DNA of 64,000 nt from Phymorhynchus buccinoides (GCA_017654935.2 CM065713.1:23238875-23302874); one strand, 5' to 3'. Shown: positions 19,921 through 31,994, counted from the first letter of the stretch. Notes: generated by a model not told the origin, from the letters alone. Program-made: numbers and translations.

Positions 19921-20125
19921 CTTTTTGATTTTTACTTTAAATGGTGTTAATGTTATAATTTACTTATGCTTCCTTCTTAATGTTTTGTAATAATGTTTTC
20001 TTATGCGTTATTTTTTTGTAAAAGCGCTCTGAGGATTGAATTTTTGTTATAACATTTTTTATTTTCCCTCTCTCATCCTTCCACTCTACAATTCTGAATG
20101 AATTTTAATTGTAAGAGCGTTATTA

Positions 20126-20766
20126 CAGTGGTCGCTGCTTTATAAAACCGCGGGTAATAGAGCCAGCCGCTTATTAAAGCCGATTTCTTACGGTACGGAT
20201 TTTTCACTATATGTTATGTATTAAAAAAAGCCGCTTAATAAAACAACCCCGCCGCTTATTAAATTTAAAGCCACTTTTCTCAGAGAAATCAAATAGTTTG
20301 TGACTAAAACTCACACGAATTTGTTCTTTTTTCTCTTATTTTATTTTTGGGGTGTGTGAAAATATGTCACTTGTGTCACTCAAGATATATTTATGTGCAC
20401 GCTCACGTGTTATTACGAAGTAACTGAGTTTAGAAAAGAATGTCAGTCAATAAAAACCGCACATGTTGAGTTAATAAATAAATTAAATCACTTTATTGTT
20501 TTCTGTCGGACTGGCAACTTCAAGCGAGAGGCAAGAATGAATTGAATCAAAATGCTGAAAAGAAAACGCCAAGATTTAACCACAAACGAGAAACTTCACG
20601 AAAGAAAGTGTGAAAGTGTGACTGACGTAAACAAAAGAAAAGCAACAAAAAAAAAGTGTCTGAAAATGACGTAATCCTGGACCGCCGTTTATTCAATCCG
20701 CCGCTTATTAAACTTAAAGCCATTTTTCGTCGTTCCCAAAATGGCTTTATAAAGCGGCGACCACTG
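20126..20766. mobile_element. pogo-like MITE, CAGTGGTCGC ends (right arm)
   Basis: TA-flanked, with ends CAGTGGTCGCTGCTTTATAA and AAGCGGCGACCACTG. 641 bases. Mirror of 7173-7810. Confidence 0.75.
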
Positions 20767-20843
20767 TAATAAGCGTTATCTATTATTATCATTACTGTCA
20801 TTATATTTTTATGCTTTTTTTAATTCGTCTTCTCCTCTCCCAG

Positions 20844-21023
20844 GTTCCATTTGTGGACGTGATCAGCATCAACCGTTACTACGGCTGGTACAGCGACACG
20901 GGTCACACGGAGGTCATCCATCGGCAGTTGTCCAATGACCTTGACTCTTGGCACGCCAAGTACACGGACAAACCCGTGCTGGTGTCGGAATACGGGGCGG
21001 GGACCGTTGCTGGTTTCCATGAG
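20844..21023 (+). CDS. GUSB: beta-glucuronidase, exon D with catalytic nucleophile (right arm)
   Basis: Plus-strand copy of exon D, 180 bases and 60 codons, between CTCTCCCAG and GTATTG. It contains VDVISINRYYGWYSDTGH and LVSEYGAGTVAGFHE with the catalytic nucleophile glutamate. It is identical to the left-arm copy over its full length, and identity extends a few tens of bases into both introns before differences begin. Confidence 0.97.
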
Positions 21024-21159
21024 GTATTGATGTTGATGAAAAATATTTAATTGATTTAATTTTAGTTCCATCAGTTAGTCTTCATAATTAATATAATGTT
21101 TATAATTAGCATAAATGTTTATAATTAAATGAATATAATGTAAGATAGATTACCATAAT

Positions 21160-21306
21160 TTTACGGACTATAAGATGATACATTTGTCCCCAGACTGAGA
21201 CCCGTGTGCCTTATAAATATGACTGATAAATATAGGAAGAAACCAATAATAACAGAATCTTGAATTTTGTGCTAAAAGTGTGGCCTTGTAGTCCGTAAAA
21301 TATGGT
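21160..21306. repeat. MITE, TTATAAGGCGC family (right arm)
   Basis: Between ACCATAATTTTACGGACTA and GTAGTCCGTAAAATATGGTA, which are good terminal inverted repeats. Mirror of 6650-6795. Confidence 0.6.
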
Positions 21307-21584
21307 AATGTTTTGTGTCATGATCATCCTTTCACTGTACTTGTGTGTTGTTTGTTTGTCTGGTGACAGCAACAAAATGTCCTTTTATGTACTGTTTTAA
21401 AAGGACAATAAATGATTTGACTTGATTTGATTGATTGATTGATTGTTTTCATATTTTATTAATGAGACCTTTCTCCGCCTGGAAAATTTAACTAAGGTTA
21501 TGTTGGGCTTACCGGTTGATCAGGGCAAGTAGCATCATCTGACAAAGCTAATAGTGCAAGTCTAAAATCACTGACAAGTGATGC

Positions 21585-21712
21585 CATATGAACAAAGCTG
21601 CCTCCTCCGAAATCGGAATGTGTCGGCTGTGCGCAAAAGAGAGACAAGTGAAAATTGAAAACCAGGGCACATGCGTACCTCAACCATTATGGCCATATGA
21701 CCAGGAACGCAA
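21585..21712 (-). repeat. dispersed repeat R2 (right arm)
   Basis: GAAATCGGAATGTGTCGGCT, ACCTCAACCATTATGGCC and CAGGAACGCAAAAAAAAC. Mirror of 6235-6365. Confidence 0.6.
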
Positions 21713-22395
21713 AAAAAACAAAAACAAATCTGACGTAATTTGACCTGAAATGACCGAAATATTGATTGTTTTTTTCCTTCTCCTGTGAAGCGACGTCTTA
21801 AAGATACACCACTTTAATTTCCGCACAGCCATTTCAGGGATGGGAATTGTCCGCCAAACAGCAAATATCTGCCGAAATGACATTGCTTTTCCGCTGAAAA
21901 AAAGTATGTCCGCCGAAAAAACAAAACAATTAACTAAATTTAGCCATTCTAACGCTGTTTTACGGCTTCAGTTACTCAAAAAGCTTCAGCGTTACCAAAG
22001 ATATTCTAATGGGGAAGATAAGCATCCGGTCTTTTTTCCCTATATGAGTAGTGAGGACAGAAACACTGGTTATTGTCCCTTTTAAACAGGACACATTTTA
22101 CACATCGATAGGGCCAGTTGAATTCTCCGTTCGTTCAAGTTCCAGTCCGAGTTTTTGAACAACCTGCACCTGTGAATAGTGTACTGTACCCACTAAACGA
22201 TAACTCTATCATCCAAGCTCACCGTAACTTTTAAGTAATCCATCTTACCCTTTTAGAATCTTTGGGCGTACCCACTGGGACCCTTACTAGGGCCGCAAAA
22301 GGCCCAAGCAGACCCCCGCTCTTTTCAGCCTTTTGTTAAGTTTTCCCAAATCCTATACTACGTGGATTTGTTTTCTTCTCCTCCTTTGTTCCCAG

Positions 22396-22535
22396 GAGCC
22401 GTCATTTACGTGACGGAGGAATAGTCCCAGGCGGACTTAAACGTCCCAGTACCACATGACCTTCGACAACGACGCTCTCCAGTTCCTGGTGGGCGAGATG
22501 TTATGGTCTTTTTGTCTGACTTCAGACCGCACAGG
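22396..22535 (+). CDS. GUSB: beta-glucuronidase, exon E (right arm, broken frame)
   Basis: The exon starts after TTGTTCCCAG and ends before GTTAGTTGG. The segments TTTACGTGACGGAGGAATA (for FTWTEEY), CAGTACCACATGACCTTCGA (QYHMTFD) and CAGTTCCTGGTGGGCGAGAT (QFLVGEM) are all clear, but indels between them break the frame and EEY has a stop. The end TGACTTCAGACCGCACAG corresponds to the DFMTAQ region. Exon F, needed for the C-terminus, was not found between here and 28000. Confidence 0.85.
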
Positions 22536-22681
22536 GTTAGTTGGTGGGTTTTGGGATGGGCGGGGGGGGTTTGTCAGGAAGTGTTTGGAGTGGGGGTTTG
22601 CTGTCCTATATTCTGGGCCGAACACGACGGCTGGGGTAGGCTCACGCTGCTCGTTTTGAGACCCAACTCTGGTTTGTCAGG

Positions 22682-22830
22682 TCGCGGAATCCGAAATCTT
22701 CTTCTTCTTCTGCGTTCCCAAGGCCATTATGGCCATAAATGGGTAAGGTAGGTATGTGTTCGGTTTTCAGTTTTCACTGGTCTCACCCGCGCTAGCGTAC
22801 AGCCGACACATTCCGATTTCGGAGGAGATC
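22682..22830 (+). repeat. dispersed repeat R2 (right arm, second)
   Basis: TCTTCTTCTTCTGCGTTCCC, CATTATGGCC and ACATTCCGATTTCGGAGGAG. Mirror of 5098-5232. Confidence 0.6.
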
Positions 22831-22854
22831 AAAGGAGAAAAATTAGCGGGAATA

Positions 22855-23640
22855 CCAAGGGAAACCCATTGAGTACGAGTACGGTTTAAACGAGAGCCCG
22901 TGTTTAACGAGTGGTTTCAAAAGAACTCCCGACCACAAGCCTTCTTTTTCCTTTTTAAATAATTCTGCATACAACGAGCTAGCTACAACGAGCAACTTGC
23001 ATATAACATACAATTTCATTGACTCCCAAAGTCAAACTTTTATGCAAAAACTACACGGTTAGAACAAAAACGCACTTACAACCACACCGCCAAGTCCAAA
23101 GTCAAGCTTTCTTGCACAATTACCTGGCTAGAACGAGAACACACTGGCAACAACATCGCCATCTTGACTGACCCTTCGATATGTAAGCGGCATTCTGATT
23201 GGCCGATATAACAAATTGGGTGTCTGCAGCGCAAGCAGACGACACTGGATTCACTCTTCTGCGCACTGATCTTGTGACTTCCGGGAAATTTTAACTTTCT
23301 CTTAAAGCGCGTGTGAGGATTTTCATGTTTTTTGATGTTATCGTGCATTAATAAACTGTTTTAAAGTGTTTGTAATCGGCATTAAAAATCCTATGGATAC
23401 AGGATACTGGGCTTACAACCATGATTTGTTGGGTAAGTGTGTTGTTGCCGTTTTTGCTGTCTTTTTCACACTTTACCAGCACGCACATCACAGGAGATCG
23501 GCTGACCGATTGATAGGTTCATCAAAAAGCGTTTCTTGAAAACAGGCATGAGTTTGAACCGGTTAGTCAGAAAAGCGTACAAGCCACAGCACTGGCAGAA
23601 GGTGGGGGAGCTATTTTTACGAAAGACGGGTTTCACCCCC
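22855..23640 (+). mobile_element. pogo/Tigger-like element (right arm)
   Basis: Starts near AGGGAAACCCATTGAGTACG and ends near AGACGGGTTTCACCCC. Internal blocks match 4314-5084 inverted. The last 120 bases diverge from the left copy, with a segment (23525-23620) not seen there. Confidence 0.55.
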
Positions 23641-23654
23641 CCGTATAATGTTTT

Positions 23655-23870
23655 TGTTTTAAAAAGGCCAGGGGAAGGGCCAATAAGTCAGGAAAGATAC
23701 TTGTAGATAGTGTATGAAAGCAAAGGAAAGGACAGAGTCAAAGCATAGCGACAGATTATGGTGGAAGTTACAAGCACAGAACTTCCAGAGCTAGAAGGTG
23801 GGGGAACCATTTGTACAAAAGGAACCCCCTGGTATCCCCACGGGGAGACTCAGCGGTCAAGGGGCGGGGT
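23655..23870 (+). repeat. dispersed repeat R3 (right arm)
   Basis: Mirror of 4110-4310: AAAAAGGCCAGGGGAAGG, GAAGTTACAAGCACAGAAC, then GGTGGGGGAACCATTTGTAC. A further R3 piece in the other orientation is at 24000-24140, just past it. Confidence 0.65.
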
Positions 23871-24158
23871 CGATCCAGCTCCCAGCAGGGAGGCAAGAAG
23901 GCAGATGCACCAACTGCCCCCACTGACCACCCCAAGAAATTCCTATGTTCCTTCTGACACTGTAACTTTTTATGCTTGGGGATACAGGGGGTCTTCCGTA
24001 CAATAGTTGCCCCACCTTCTGGAAGTTCTGATGAAAGAGTAACTTCCTCTGGATGCGGTTGAGCAGTTCTTCTACAGGCGCAGGATGTTACCTTGCTTTT
24101 ACTGTCATCTACTATCTTTCAGACTTTTGGGGCCCATTCTCCTGCCTTTTTTTTTTAT

Positions 24159-24369
24159 AATCTTGTGACCCACAGCACCACGAAAGGGACATTAAAGTAA
24201 AAACAATCTTGTAGGACCCAGCACCACAAAAGGGACATTAAGTAAAACAATCTTGTGACCCAGCACCACAAAAGGGACATTAAGTAAAACAATCTTGTCA
24301 CCCAGCACCACGAAAGGGACATTAAGTAAAACAATCTTGTCACCCAGCACCACGAAAGGGACATTAAGT
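24159..24369. repeat. minisatellite, five 42-45 bp units
   Basis: Five head-to-tail units of the form AATCTTGTGACCCAGCACCA followed by CRAAAGGGACATTAAGTAAAAC. The same unit appears singly and inverted at 25190-25228, 25290-25332 and 25555-25597. Confidence 0.9.
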
Positions 24370-24589
24370 CGCTGGGCTTGTTTCTCACAACCAGGCTTGC
24401 AAAGTTCAAAAATCTCATTTTTGATCAATTTCGAGTTATGGGTATTTTCGTACTAACATCTCATCTGTCATATTCATAAAGGATGATCTTTAATACGGTC
24501 TCTAAGTACTCCAAAAAGAGCTTTGAAATGAGTAGGTTGATGCATTTTTCTTTTCTCAGCTTGGAAAAGGGAGCTAAACTTTAGACAGT

Positions 24590-25230
24590 CTGTGATTTTT
24601 CTCAAAATGGCCGACAGTCACCCTACCAACTTTGAATGCTCATCACTCTAAAACGAAAACAGTTACAAGAATGGTGATCGGTAAAGTAAAGATGTGCCAC
24701 CCCCCATGCATTTTCTCGGTTAATTATATTTTTCCGTTTTTTGCCTTGCTTACCAAACATAAAGCTGTATTTTTGGAACATTTTCAGCTAATAACATTTT
24801 TGGAATACTAAACCTAGCCCTAACCCTAGCCCTAAAGGGGACCTAACCCTAACCCCACCACTATGTACAGTACAGCAGTACAACCGCGATTTGTCACAGG
24901 TTATGGTTCGTTGCGTTTTTTCCGCTCTCAAAATTCTCATAGGGTGGGGGGTAGGGTATAGGTTCATCTGTATGGGCTAGGGTTAGTATTCCATAAAGGT
25001 TATTAGTGGTAAAAAGTGTTCCTAAAATACAGCTTTATGTATGGTAAGAAAGGCAATAACGGAAAAATACAATTAACCGAGAAAGGTAGGGGGGGTGGCA
25101 CATCTTGACCTTTACCAATGGTTCTTATATCATTTGAAAGAGAATTGTTTGAAGTTTTTAACCAGACCATTGTCTCAGAATGGTCATTTTGACACTTAAT
25201 GTCCCTTTCGTGGTGCGGGGTCACATACAG
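24590..25230. mobile_element. fold-back element with telomere-like core
   Basis: The arms 24686-24830 and 24973-25118 are inverted copies (AAGATGTGCCACCCCCC against GGGGGTGGCACATCTTG; CATAAAGCTGTATTTTTGGA against CCTAAAATACAGCTTTATGT). Outside these arms lie the GGGACATTAAGT units in opposite orientation. The core 24808-24856 holds CCTAGCCCTAACCCTAGCCC and CCTAACCCTAACCCC, which are telomere-like. Non-coding. Confidence 0.7.
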
Positions 25231-25601
25231 TACTACAGTTTCTGATTTGGTTCTCTCCAACTTTAGCACGTGGCATTTCTCTGAATGGTCAGTTTGACAC
25301 TTAATGTCCCTTTCGTGGTGCGGGGTCACATACAGATGCTGTGTAAAATTATTTGAATGACTAGTATGGCGCACAGTGCGACCACGCCCATCCCGAATGT
25401 AAGAGGGATAACTCCCATCCCTATCCGGGAGAGTGGGTGACGTCCCATGTGCACTTTCGTTTTTAGATATGTGCTATGGTATGGTTCCAGGTTGATTTAG
25501 GCTTATGCAGTTGTTTTGAGTGTTGGTACAGTATGATTATAATAGATTGGTCATTTTGACACTTAATGTCCCTTTCGTGGTGCTAGGTCACATACAGTTT
25601 T

Positions 25602-25685
25602 TCTCCTTTGAGCTCCTCCAAAATCATAAGAATGTGTCGGCTGAACGCAAGCGAGGACACCAGTGAAAACTGAAAAAACAGACAC
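25602..25685 (-). repeat. dispersed repeat R2 fragment
   Basis: TTTCTCCTTTGAGCTCCTCC, AGAATGTGTCGGCTGAACGC and CCAGTGAAAACTGAAAAAAC. Confidence 0.55.
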
Positions 25686-25860
25686 ATTGTTGTCATTGTA
25701 GTTGATGTGATGCTGTTCTTACAAACATTGTTCAATGTCGAGTTTAATTTTACTTATTGCAGCTGTTTTTCTTGTCTGTTTAATCACAATGTGTATTAAA
25801 AAGAGAACAAAATCTAAAAAATATGAATTAAAAAAACAAAAAACGGACAGGTATTAAATA

Positions 25861-26391
25861 CCGTAATTTACGGCCTATTAGGCGCAACTTTTTTTGTACT
25901 GAACTTTGACCCCTGCGCCCAATCCGGCGCATGCGCCCTTTCTATACTCTAAACAGAAAAAAGTAAGGGGTTCGAGAGTTGAAATGAACAACTCACCATG
26001 CTCTGGTAGCTCGGTATTCTTCCGTGATCACAATCGACCACAGCAATAGACCTAGCACTGATCGGATCAAACAACCCTCATCATGCCACGACAAAACGGA
26101 TGGCATATGATGCCGGATTTCAAGTGAATGCTATTTGGCTGGCAGAGGAAAAGGGAAACCAGAAGCTGCCTTCGATTTAGAATCCACGATTCAATAGGTT
26201 TGAATGGCCCTGTAATGGATGTTTAACTTTCCGCTGAGCGTTTCGTTTTCTTCCTTTTTTTAATTTCTTTGGTTTCTTTGCGACTTATCAGGTGTATGCG
26301 CTATATCTTTTGTTCAAATTTACGATTAAGTTTTTTTTTAAAGCAGGGGTGCGCCGTATGCGCTGGGCGCCCTTATGGCCGTAAATTACGG
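25861..26391. mobile_element. TIR element, CCGTAATTTACGGCC ends
   Basis: TA-flanked. The ends CCGTAATTTACGGCCTATTA and GGCCGTAAATTACGG are inverted repeats. It is about 530 bases. TGCGCC motifs lie inside both ends (CCTGCGCCCAATCCGGCGC, GCGCCGTATGCGC). No coding frame. Nonautonomous DNA transposon. Confidence 0.7.
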
Positions 26392-26525
26392 TAATCATTG
26401 AATTAAATGTTGTTAGTTTTGTTTTGATATGTCTTCAAAGAGAACAACTGTTGTTACTTTGATGTGAATATTCTTATCACAATTTTACACTTTTTAAACA
26501 ACCGTGTCCTTCAGGCTCAGAAGTT

Positions 26526-27007
26526 GCAGACCTGTTTACCCTTATAAGGAATCAACCTAGACTTTTGCCACAGAAAAACCTCGGAATTTGAGAAAAAACC
26601 CAGAAGTCACATCGCAATGGCGCTTATGCCGCCATGCGGAAATTTAGAAGTCCACGTGCAGTACTTATGTGTGCATGCTCATCCTTCCACAGTGCGAACT
26701 TGTTATTCCTGGCACTTTCAAATCTTTGAGAAAACTTCTGCTTCCTTTTGGCCATTCACCCCCTATCACTGCCTTGTCATTTGTCAAAGATTTCTGGTCG
26801 TCTTGCCGCTGCGGTTGACTTGCCTAGATGGACATGTTTGGCGCAAGACTACAACTCTGCAACAGAAATATTTCATTGTTGAGGTGTGGTTCCCTGGACT
26901 AAAATAATCCCGGGATTTTCAGCATTCACCCGGAATTTATTATTTTACCAAATGTTTGGCGCAAATTCTGGATCTTTGGCAAAAGCCGGGAGGGTAAACA
27001 GGTCTAT
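26526..27007. mobile_element. TIR element, AGACCTGTTTACCC ends
   Basis: Left end GCAGACCTGTTTACCCTTAT and right end GGGAGGGTAAACAGGTCTAT are inverted. Length is about 480 bases. A 96-codon frame inside (26617-26907) shows no recognisable domain and is likely incidental. Confidence 0.6.
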
Positions 27008-28400
27008 GTCAGAGGATTTTGCTAATTTCAGAGTGATTAAGAATTTCTGACGTGAGGATTGGCTGCCTACGTCCAGGTTTGAACTTGGAATTGTGTGTAT
27101 GCTTTATTGTTAAATAGCACTTTAAAGCGATTTCTCACTGCATAAAGCCGTTTTGGTGATGTGGGACTGATTCAAGTGTTGTCCCTCTATAATGTGCGTG
27201 GGGTCTTGATGGGCCTTTTACTGCGTCTTATTTTTCCGCGAACTGACTTCACGGCGATTCTGATGCCTGGTCATAACCAAAACCACAAAATGCTATGAAG
27301 TAAAGTTCAGAAACTCTACGAGTTTGAATAGTGTCTTCCATTTGAAGAGTCCTGCTTCATTCCCAGGCCTATGTCCGTAATGGGTTACGATAACCTGTAC
27401 GTATTTGTCATGGTTTTTCGTTTGTTCTCTGATGGGCTCCCCTCTGCATTCGAGCTGACCATTCCACTTTCTGAGGAACTCAAAGGAGAAATCATTTGGA
27501 AAAAAAAAAATGGTAGAAGATAGTGAGAAACGAAAAGGCAGGGTCGAAGCTAAGAGGGCAGATTGAAGAAGTTCCCCATGTGTAGAGACTTGTAAGGATG
27601 GGGGGGGGTTTTGGCCTTTGTGTTTTTTCTGAGAGTTTCTGCCAGAGTTATTGTTCTTTTACAAGTATCAAGGGAGTGACCGATATTAGGGAATCCTCAT
27701 AGGGATGTATTATCGACTGCAACGGCGTGTCGTCGCATCCCATAACCTTCGTCCCTGATGCTGCTATTTAACAGTGTGTTTGTTTTTTTAGCGAGTGAAA
27801 AGAGAAGGGAAATGATTCTTTTTCCTCTAAAAGTGCTGAAATTAAAGTGTATTTTTTTTTTATGCAAATTTTCACGCTGTGTGTTCCTATTTGAGATTTT
27901 TAGAATGTTCACGCAACCTTTAAACATATTTTTGTTTCTTCTGTTTACGTGTTGTAGATATCCCGTCCTTTGCAGATTCAATTTTGTTTTTGTTCACCAA
28001 TCATAATGGTATTTTCTCATAAAGGTTCTAACTGCTTTGACTTAAAAGTTTTGTGTATTAATTATTTTTTTTAAATTTTTCATACGATTTGACAACTGAA
28101 AGTTTTTTTGATGATGCAATGACTATTTCACTTTTGTACATTTTATCATGTAACTTATGTGCGCTTTGGTTTTATATTTGAAGAAAGTTATATGCACGGA
28201 TTTCCTGCACATATTTTGAAAAGATAATATTTACCTTGCCAATCTAATGTGTATCAGTATCTATTATATTACTTTGTATTTTTTGTATATGCCAGCTTTG
28301 TACAATTGGTGGTTCTGCTGTGACAAGCCATGTCAATTATGTGATATTGACCTGTTTCGGTATTCTTATCTGACATAGAATCTTAAGATATTTTATCGTT
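27008..28400. other. non-coding stretch
   Basis: An R2/R3 fragment lies at about 27395-27570 (CTGACCATTCCACTTTCTGA, then AAGGAGAAATCATTTGG). The remainder is AT-rich with T-runs. I see no supported gene. Confidence 0.5.
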
Positions 28401-28431
28401 GGTCTTTTTTTCTTCAGTTTTTTTCTCTTTT

Positions 28432-28854
28432 CTAATCTTCTGGACGTACAGTGGCATTGCTCCACCGTTCATTCATAGTCACCAACTCGCAGCCACACTC
28501 TGGTTTGTCAGTCGCAGATCTAATCAGAAAAAGGAGGCAAAATCTACCGTTAGGCCCGTCAGGAGGACCACCACCAGAGGAGACCGTGCATCTGCTGCTA
28601 AGTCGGTTCGGTGGAGGTTCGTGAGCCTGTTCTGAGTATCTACTTCGGACACCACCGGAAGAATGTATAACAACAATATGTCTTAGTCGCAGGTCCAGCA
28701 TCGAGGTCCCCTCCGAGGGCGCCACCATGTCCGTTCTCGACAGCTCCCAGAAAATACTGATCCCCATGCCTGAACCCCAACCCACCAAGGCACAGAGTTG
28801 AGTGGGATTGGAAATCAAACTGAGGTCACCACGAGAGCAGTCTTGCGAGGCCAC
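28432..28854 (-). other. open frame of 140 codons, unidentified
   Basis: This is the longest gap-free open frame outside low-complexity DNA. The predicted product has no motif I recognise. The DNA is GC-richer than its flanks. The part CCACCAGAGGAGAC...TTCGGTGGAGG resembles 16800-16850 in a GUSB intron, which points to a repeat. 28690-28855 may be a degenerate tRNA-headed SINE. A real gene is unlikely but not excluded. Confidence 0.2.
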
Positions 28855-28974
28855 ATATATTCAGACTTTCTGTATGGTGAATTTTTTCTTGATGTTTTTA
28901 TTTAAATACATACGGCCGATCCGGTCACATTGATTTAGCGTGTCATTCTAGGGTACATCAGCTACTGAAACAAG

Positions 28975-29300
28975 CCCACTGTCACAAAAGTGAGACTCAC
29001 CTTTGTGTGTGGAGGCTGTGGCAGACCAGTGACATAGCCATACCCAAATGCTACATCAATGTTATACTCTGCACGCCTGTGCGGCGATTGTCCCTAAGCC
29101 ATGACAATCGTTCTACCATAACGCATCGTTCTTACATACTCCGAGTCGGATGTGGGCTGCCCACACTGGTGGGGTAATCAAAAACCGTCGCACACGTAAT
29201 TCTTCTCATCCTAGCTGGTTGCTTTGTACATAGTGTTCAAGTGCTTCGGCTGTTTGGGATGATCCCTGGAGTCGTTAAGCGGGGTAATACAACAACAAAT
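28975..29300 (+). repeat. SINE-like repeat R7, copy 1
   Basis: Aligned by eye with 58260-58590. Both share GGCAGACCAGT/GTCAGACCAGT, AAGCCATGACA, GGGTAATCAAAAACCGTCG, CACACGTAAT, GTTCAAG and GATCCCTGGAGTCG in the same order. Non-coding, about 330 bases. Confidence 0.65.
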
Positions 29301-31990
29301 GAGATCGATAGACACCACATCAACTTTTTTTTTAAAGCAGTTCCACACCATACAAATTTGAAGATATTCTGTGCAAAACAGTTCATAAGATATATTTTAG
29401 CTGAACGAAACGACCTTTCGCACAAATCCCCCCATTTTTTGCATGGAGGTGGTGTCTAATGAGAATGGAATGTACTGAAGTTCTTTGTAAGGGTTTTGTC
29501 TCTGTTGTGTGTGTGTGCCATGTATGTTTACTTTGCCAAATTCCGTGCCAATAAATTCTTGCTAAACCTTAGCCAATTGGTTAAAGGTTATACCCCAAAT
29601 CAAGGCACAAAGGCATGATCTAAGTTAAGCAAATAAACATTATCTGAAAGAAATGTTGAAATCTATTCTTTTATTTTTGTAGCGGGTTGATTTTACTGAC
29701 TTGTTGACTGTTTACAATCACTTTTTCAAATATAGAAGCTTATTTATTGGCATAAAAAGTGCAACAATTACCGTATTTTTTTCCCTCAATACAGTAGTTT
29801 GTGTCCAATATCAAGTTCATTACATCGATTATCTATTTTTACAAGCACTAGGGTATTTGTATCGTATCACAGGTATTTTGTGTGATTTTGTTAAGAGAAG
29901 TTGGTTTCTGCTATTTTTACCAAATCACGGTGGTAAGTTTTATGAATGAAAAAAAATCCGTAAATTTTTGGTGTTCATGTGCTCAAACAGGTACTTATTT
30001 TTCATGGATATGTGGTGCCTTATATCGTTACTCTTGTGAATACCTTCTTTGTCTTGCTTTAATGTAAGCTGTTGGTCTCACAGTTCACCTTGGTGATGTT
30101 TGTTTCTATTCTTCTCTTCCCTCAGTGTAAATCGTCTGGGCACTTTGGGTTTAGGTTATATTTTGCTGTTTTGTGTTAGTGTGTGCGCGTCATCTCTGAC
30201 TTTTGTTTTTCTAACTATTGTCGTTCTGCTGTGTGACTTTGTGCCACTTGTCTTGGTTGGTGTTGGCCTCGTGTGCGTTGTCATTCACGTATTCCCATAA
30301 CCTTTCTCTGGGTAATAACAAAATCTTCCTCTCCTTCCCTACGTCATTTGACTCGCAGCTTACTCTGCTTTCTAAGCTAACCTCAGCACCCGCCCTTTCT
30401 CCTCCGGTCATTAATGCTCGCATCTCTTCTCTTCTCTCTCTTGCCTTTAGGTGCTGTTCTGCTGTGTTCCATTTATGTCATCCATGTGTGTTTAGCTTTC
30501 GTATATTGCGTTTTTGTTTAGAATGCCGTTTGAATGCTAATATGTGTGTGCGCTGATTTGATTTTATATCAAGATTCGTGCCGATAAATACTAGTATGTG
30601 TTTATGTTGTGCTGCAGCTAATATGGTGTGTTGTGTGCAAACATCTGTGTGTATGTGTGTGTGCGGCATGCATCTATGTGTGCGTGGGCTTCTGTGTGTT
30701 TCCTGAACATCATGCTCTCCTTTTTTTTTCTGGTTTAACTTTCTGTTTTAACACTTTTCAGCCTTTTTTTTTAATATATCTGAAACGCATTTGGTTCTCT
30801 TTTGATTATATTGATGTTGGTATTTCACTAAATTTGTTGATAATGAAAGCCCTTGTATGTCTAGCAACATATGCTTATTTGTCCGAATTTTTGTAGATTC
30901 AGTCTGTTACGTCTTCAAATCGTGATCAGTGGACACTTAACAATCTTTCGTAGAGATTTGACGATCAAATAAAGAAACAACACTTTGCTGCTCACCCTAC
31001 AGAAAAAATGTTTTTTACAATTATCTATGTTTATTTTTAAAATTAAGGCAAAATAAAAGGCAACTATTGAATCAGACAACTGTTTGTAAACATTTTGTGC
31101 TTTAAGGTAAAAAAAGAGAGAACCGTTTCATCAAACGTCTCAGAAAGACAAAAACCACAAAACAAGCAGCAATAAACATCGCAGCTAATACTATAAAAGA
31201 CCTATCCAATATGGCATAAAGCACAAGATTCCATAATTATGCCTTAAGTCCTTGCATTTACAGCAATCAAGGATCTAAGCCTTGTTAGTTTTTCTTTAAA
31301 CATCCGTGAAGAGTTCCAGGCAGCGGTTTCTGAATACTCACATATACAGCAGAAACCCTGAATGCTTCTATTCTAAATAAGCAATGTTCTGAAAAGAGTA
31401 ACCATTTCTATAAAACTATCGACTATATGTTTTGTGTGGATGTGCTGTGGCGGGCGCATGCGAAGTCGGTTTTATGTGTGTATATACAATCAAATTGACC
31501 ATTGTAAATGGAAATGGTCCCTGTGTTTTGCGCTCATGATGCGCAAAAAACAACAACACCACACAACACAAAATGTAAAAATAGAAAGGCGAACAGTTTG
31601 TCTATTTCTATTCATTCCTCTTGAGCACCAAGCAAAAATAAAACTAAATAGATGGCATTTTTCTTAATGCTTGATAATAAATCTTCATTTAAGATTATAC
31701 CTTTCCTTTGTTGTGAGTAACAAAAGAAGAACATGCATATGATGCATGAAAATAAAGAACTCAACACAGGCAATTCTAAACGCCTATAGTTGTCTTAAGT
31801 ATAATATTACATGAGTTCAAATTATTTTTAAGATCTTGCATCAATAATACACAAACTATGCACACCAAGCGTGCACACACCCGCACCCACCGAAATTGCA
31901 TTGTATAGGTATTATATAGTATGCAAAAAAGGATGTACGATTGTAATAGGGCTTGTTAACATTAGGACTAAGTAAAGTCCCCTACAAAGT
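29301..31990. other. AT-rich non-coding stretch
   Basis: Several AATAAA signals (about 29550, 30967, 31750) and TG-rich tracts (30595-30700) are present, but no exon with a recognisable protein. It could be intron or 3' UTR of an unseen gene. Open frames are short and unsupported. Confidence 0.45.
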
Positions 31991-31994
31991 AATA

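Larger units (their letters stand above)
14006..24094. repeat. right arm of 20-kb palindrome
   Basis: Inverted copy of 3912-14005. The innermost arms (CTTCCAAACCAATCGGCCTA at 13972 and its complement at 14021) are separated by a spacer of only about 16 bases. The arm ends near 24094, after which the flanks are unrelated. It carries the plus-strand set of GUSB exons. Confidence 0.93.

Noticed and set aside
24159..24369. Regular 43-bp spacing considered as a CRISPR array
   Set aside because: No distinct spacers: the whole unit is repeated, the genome is eukaryotic and the unit also occurs dispersed.
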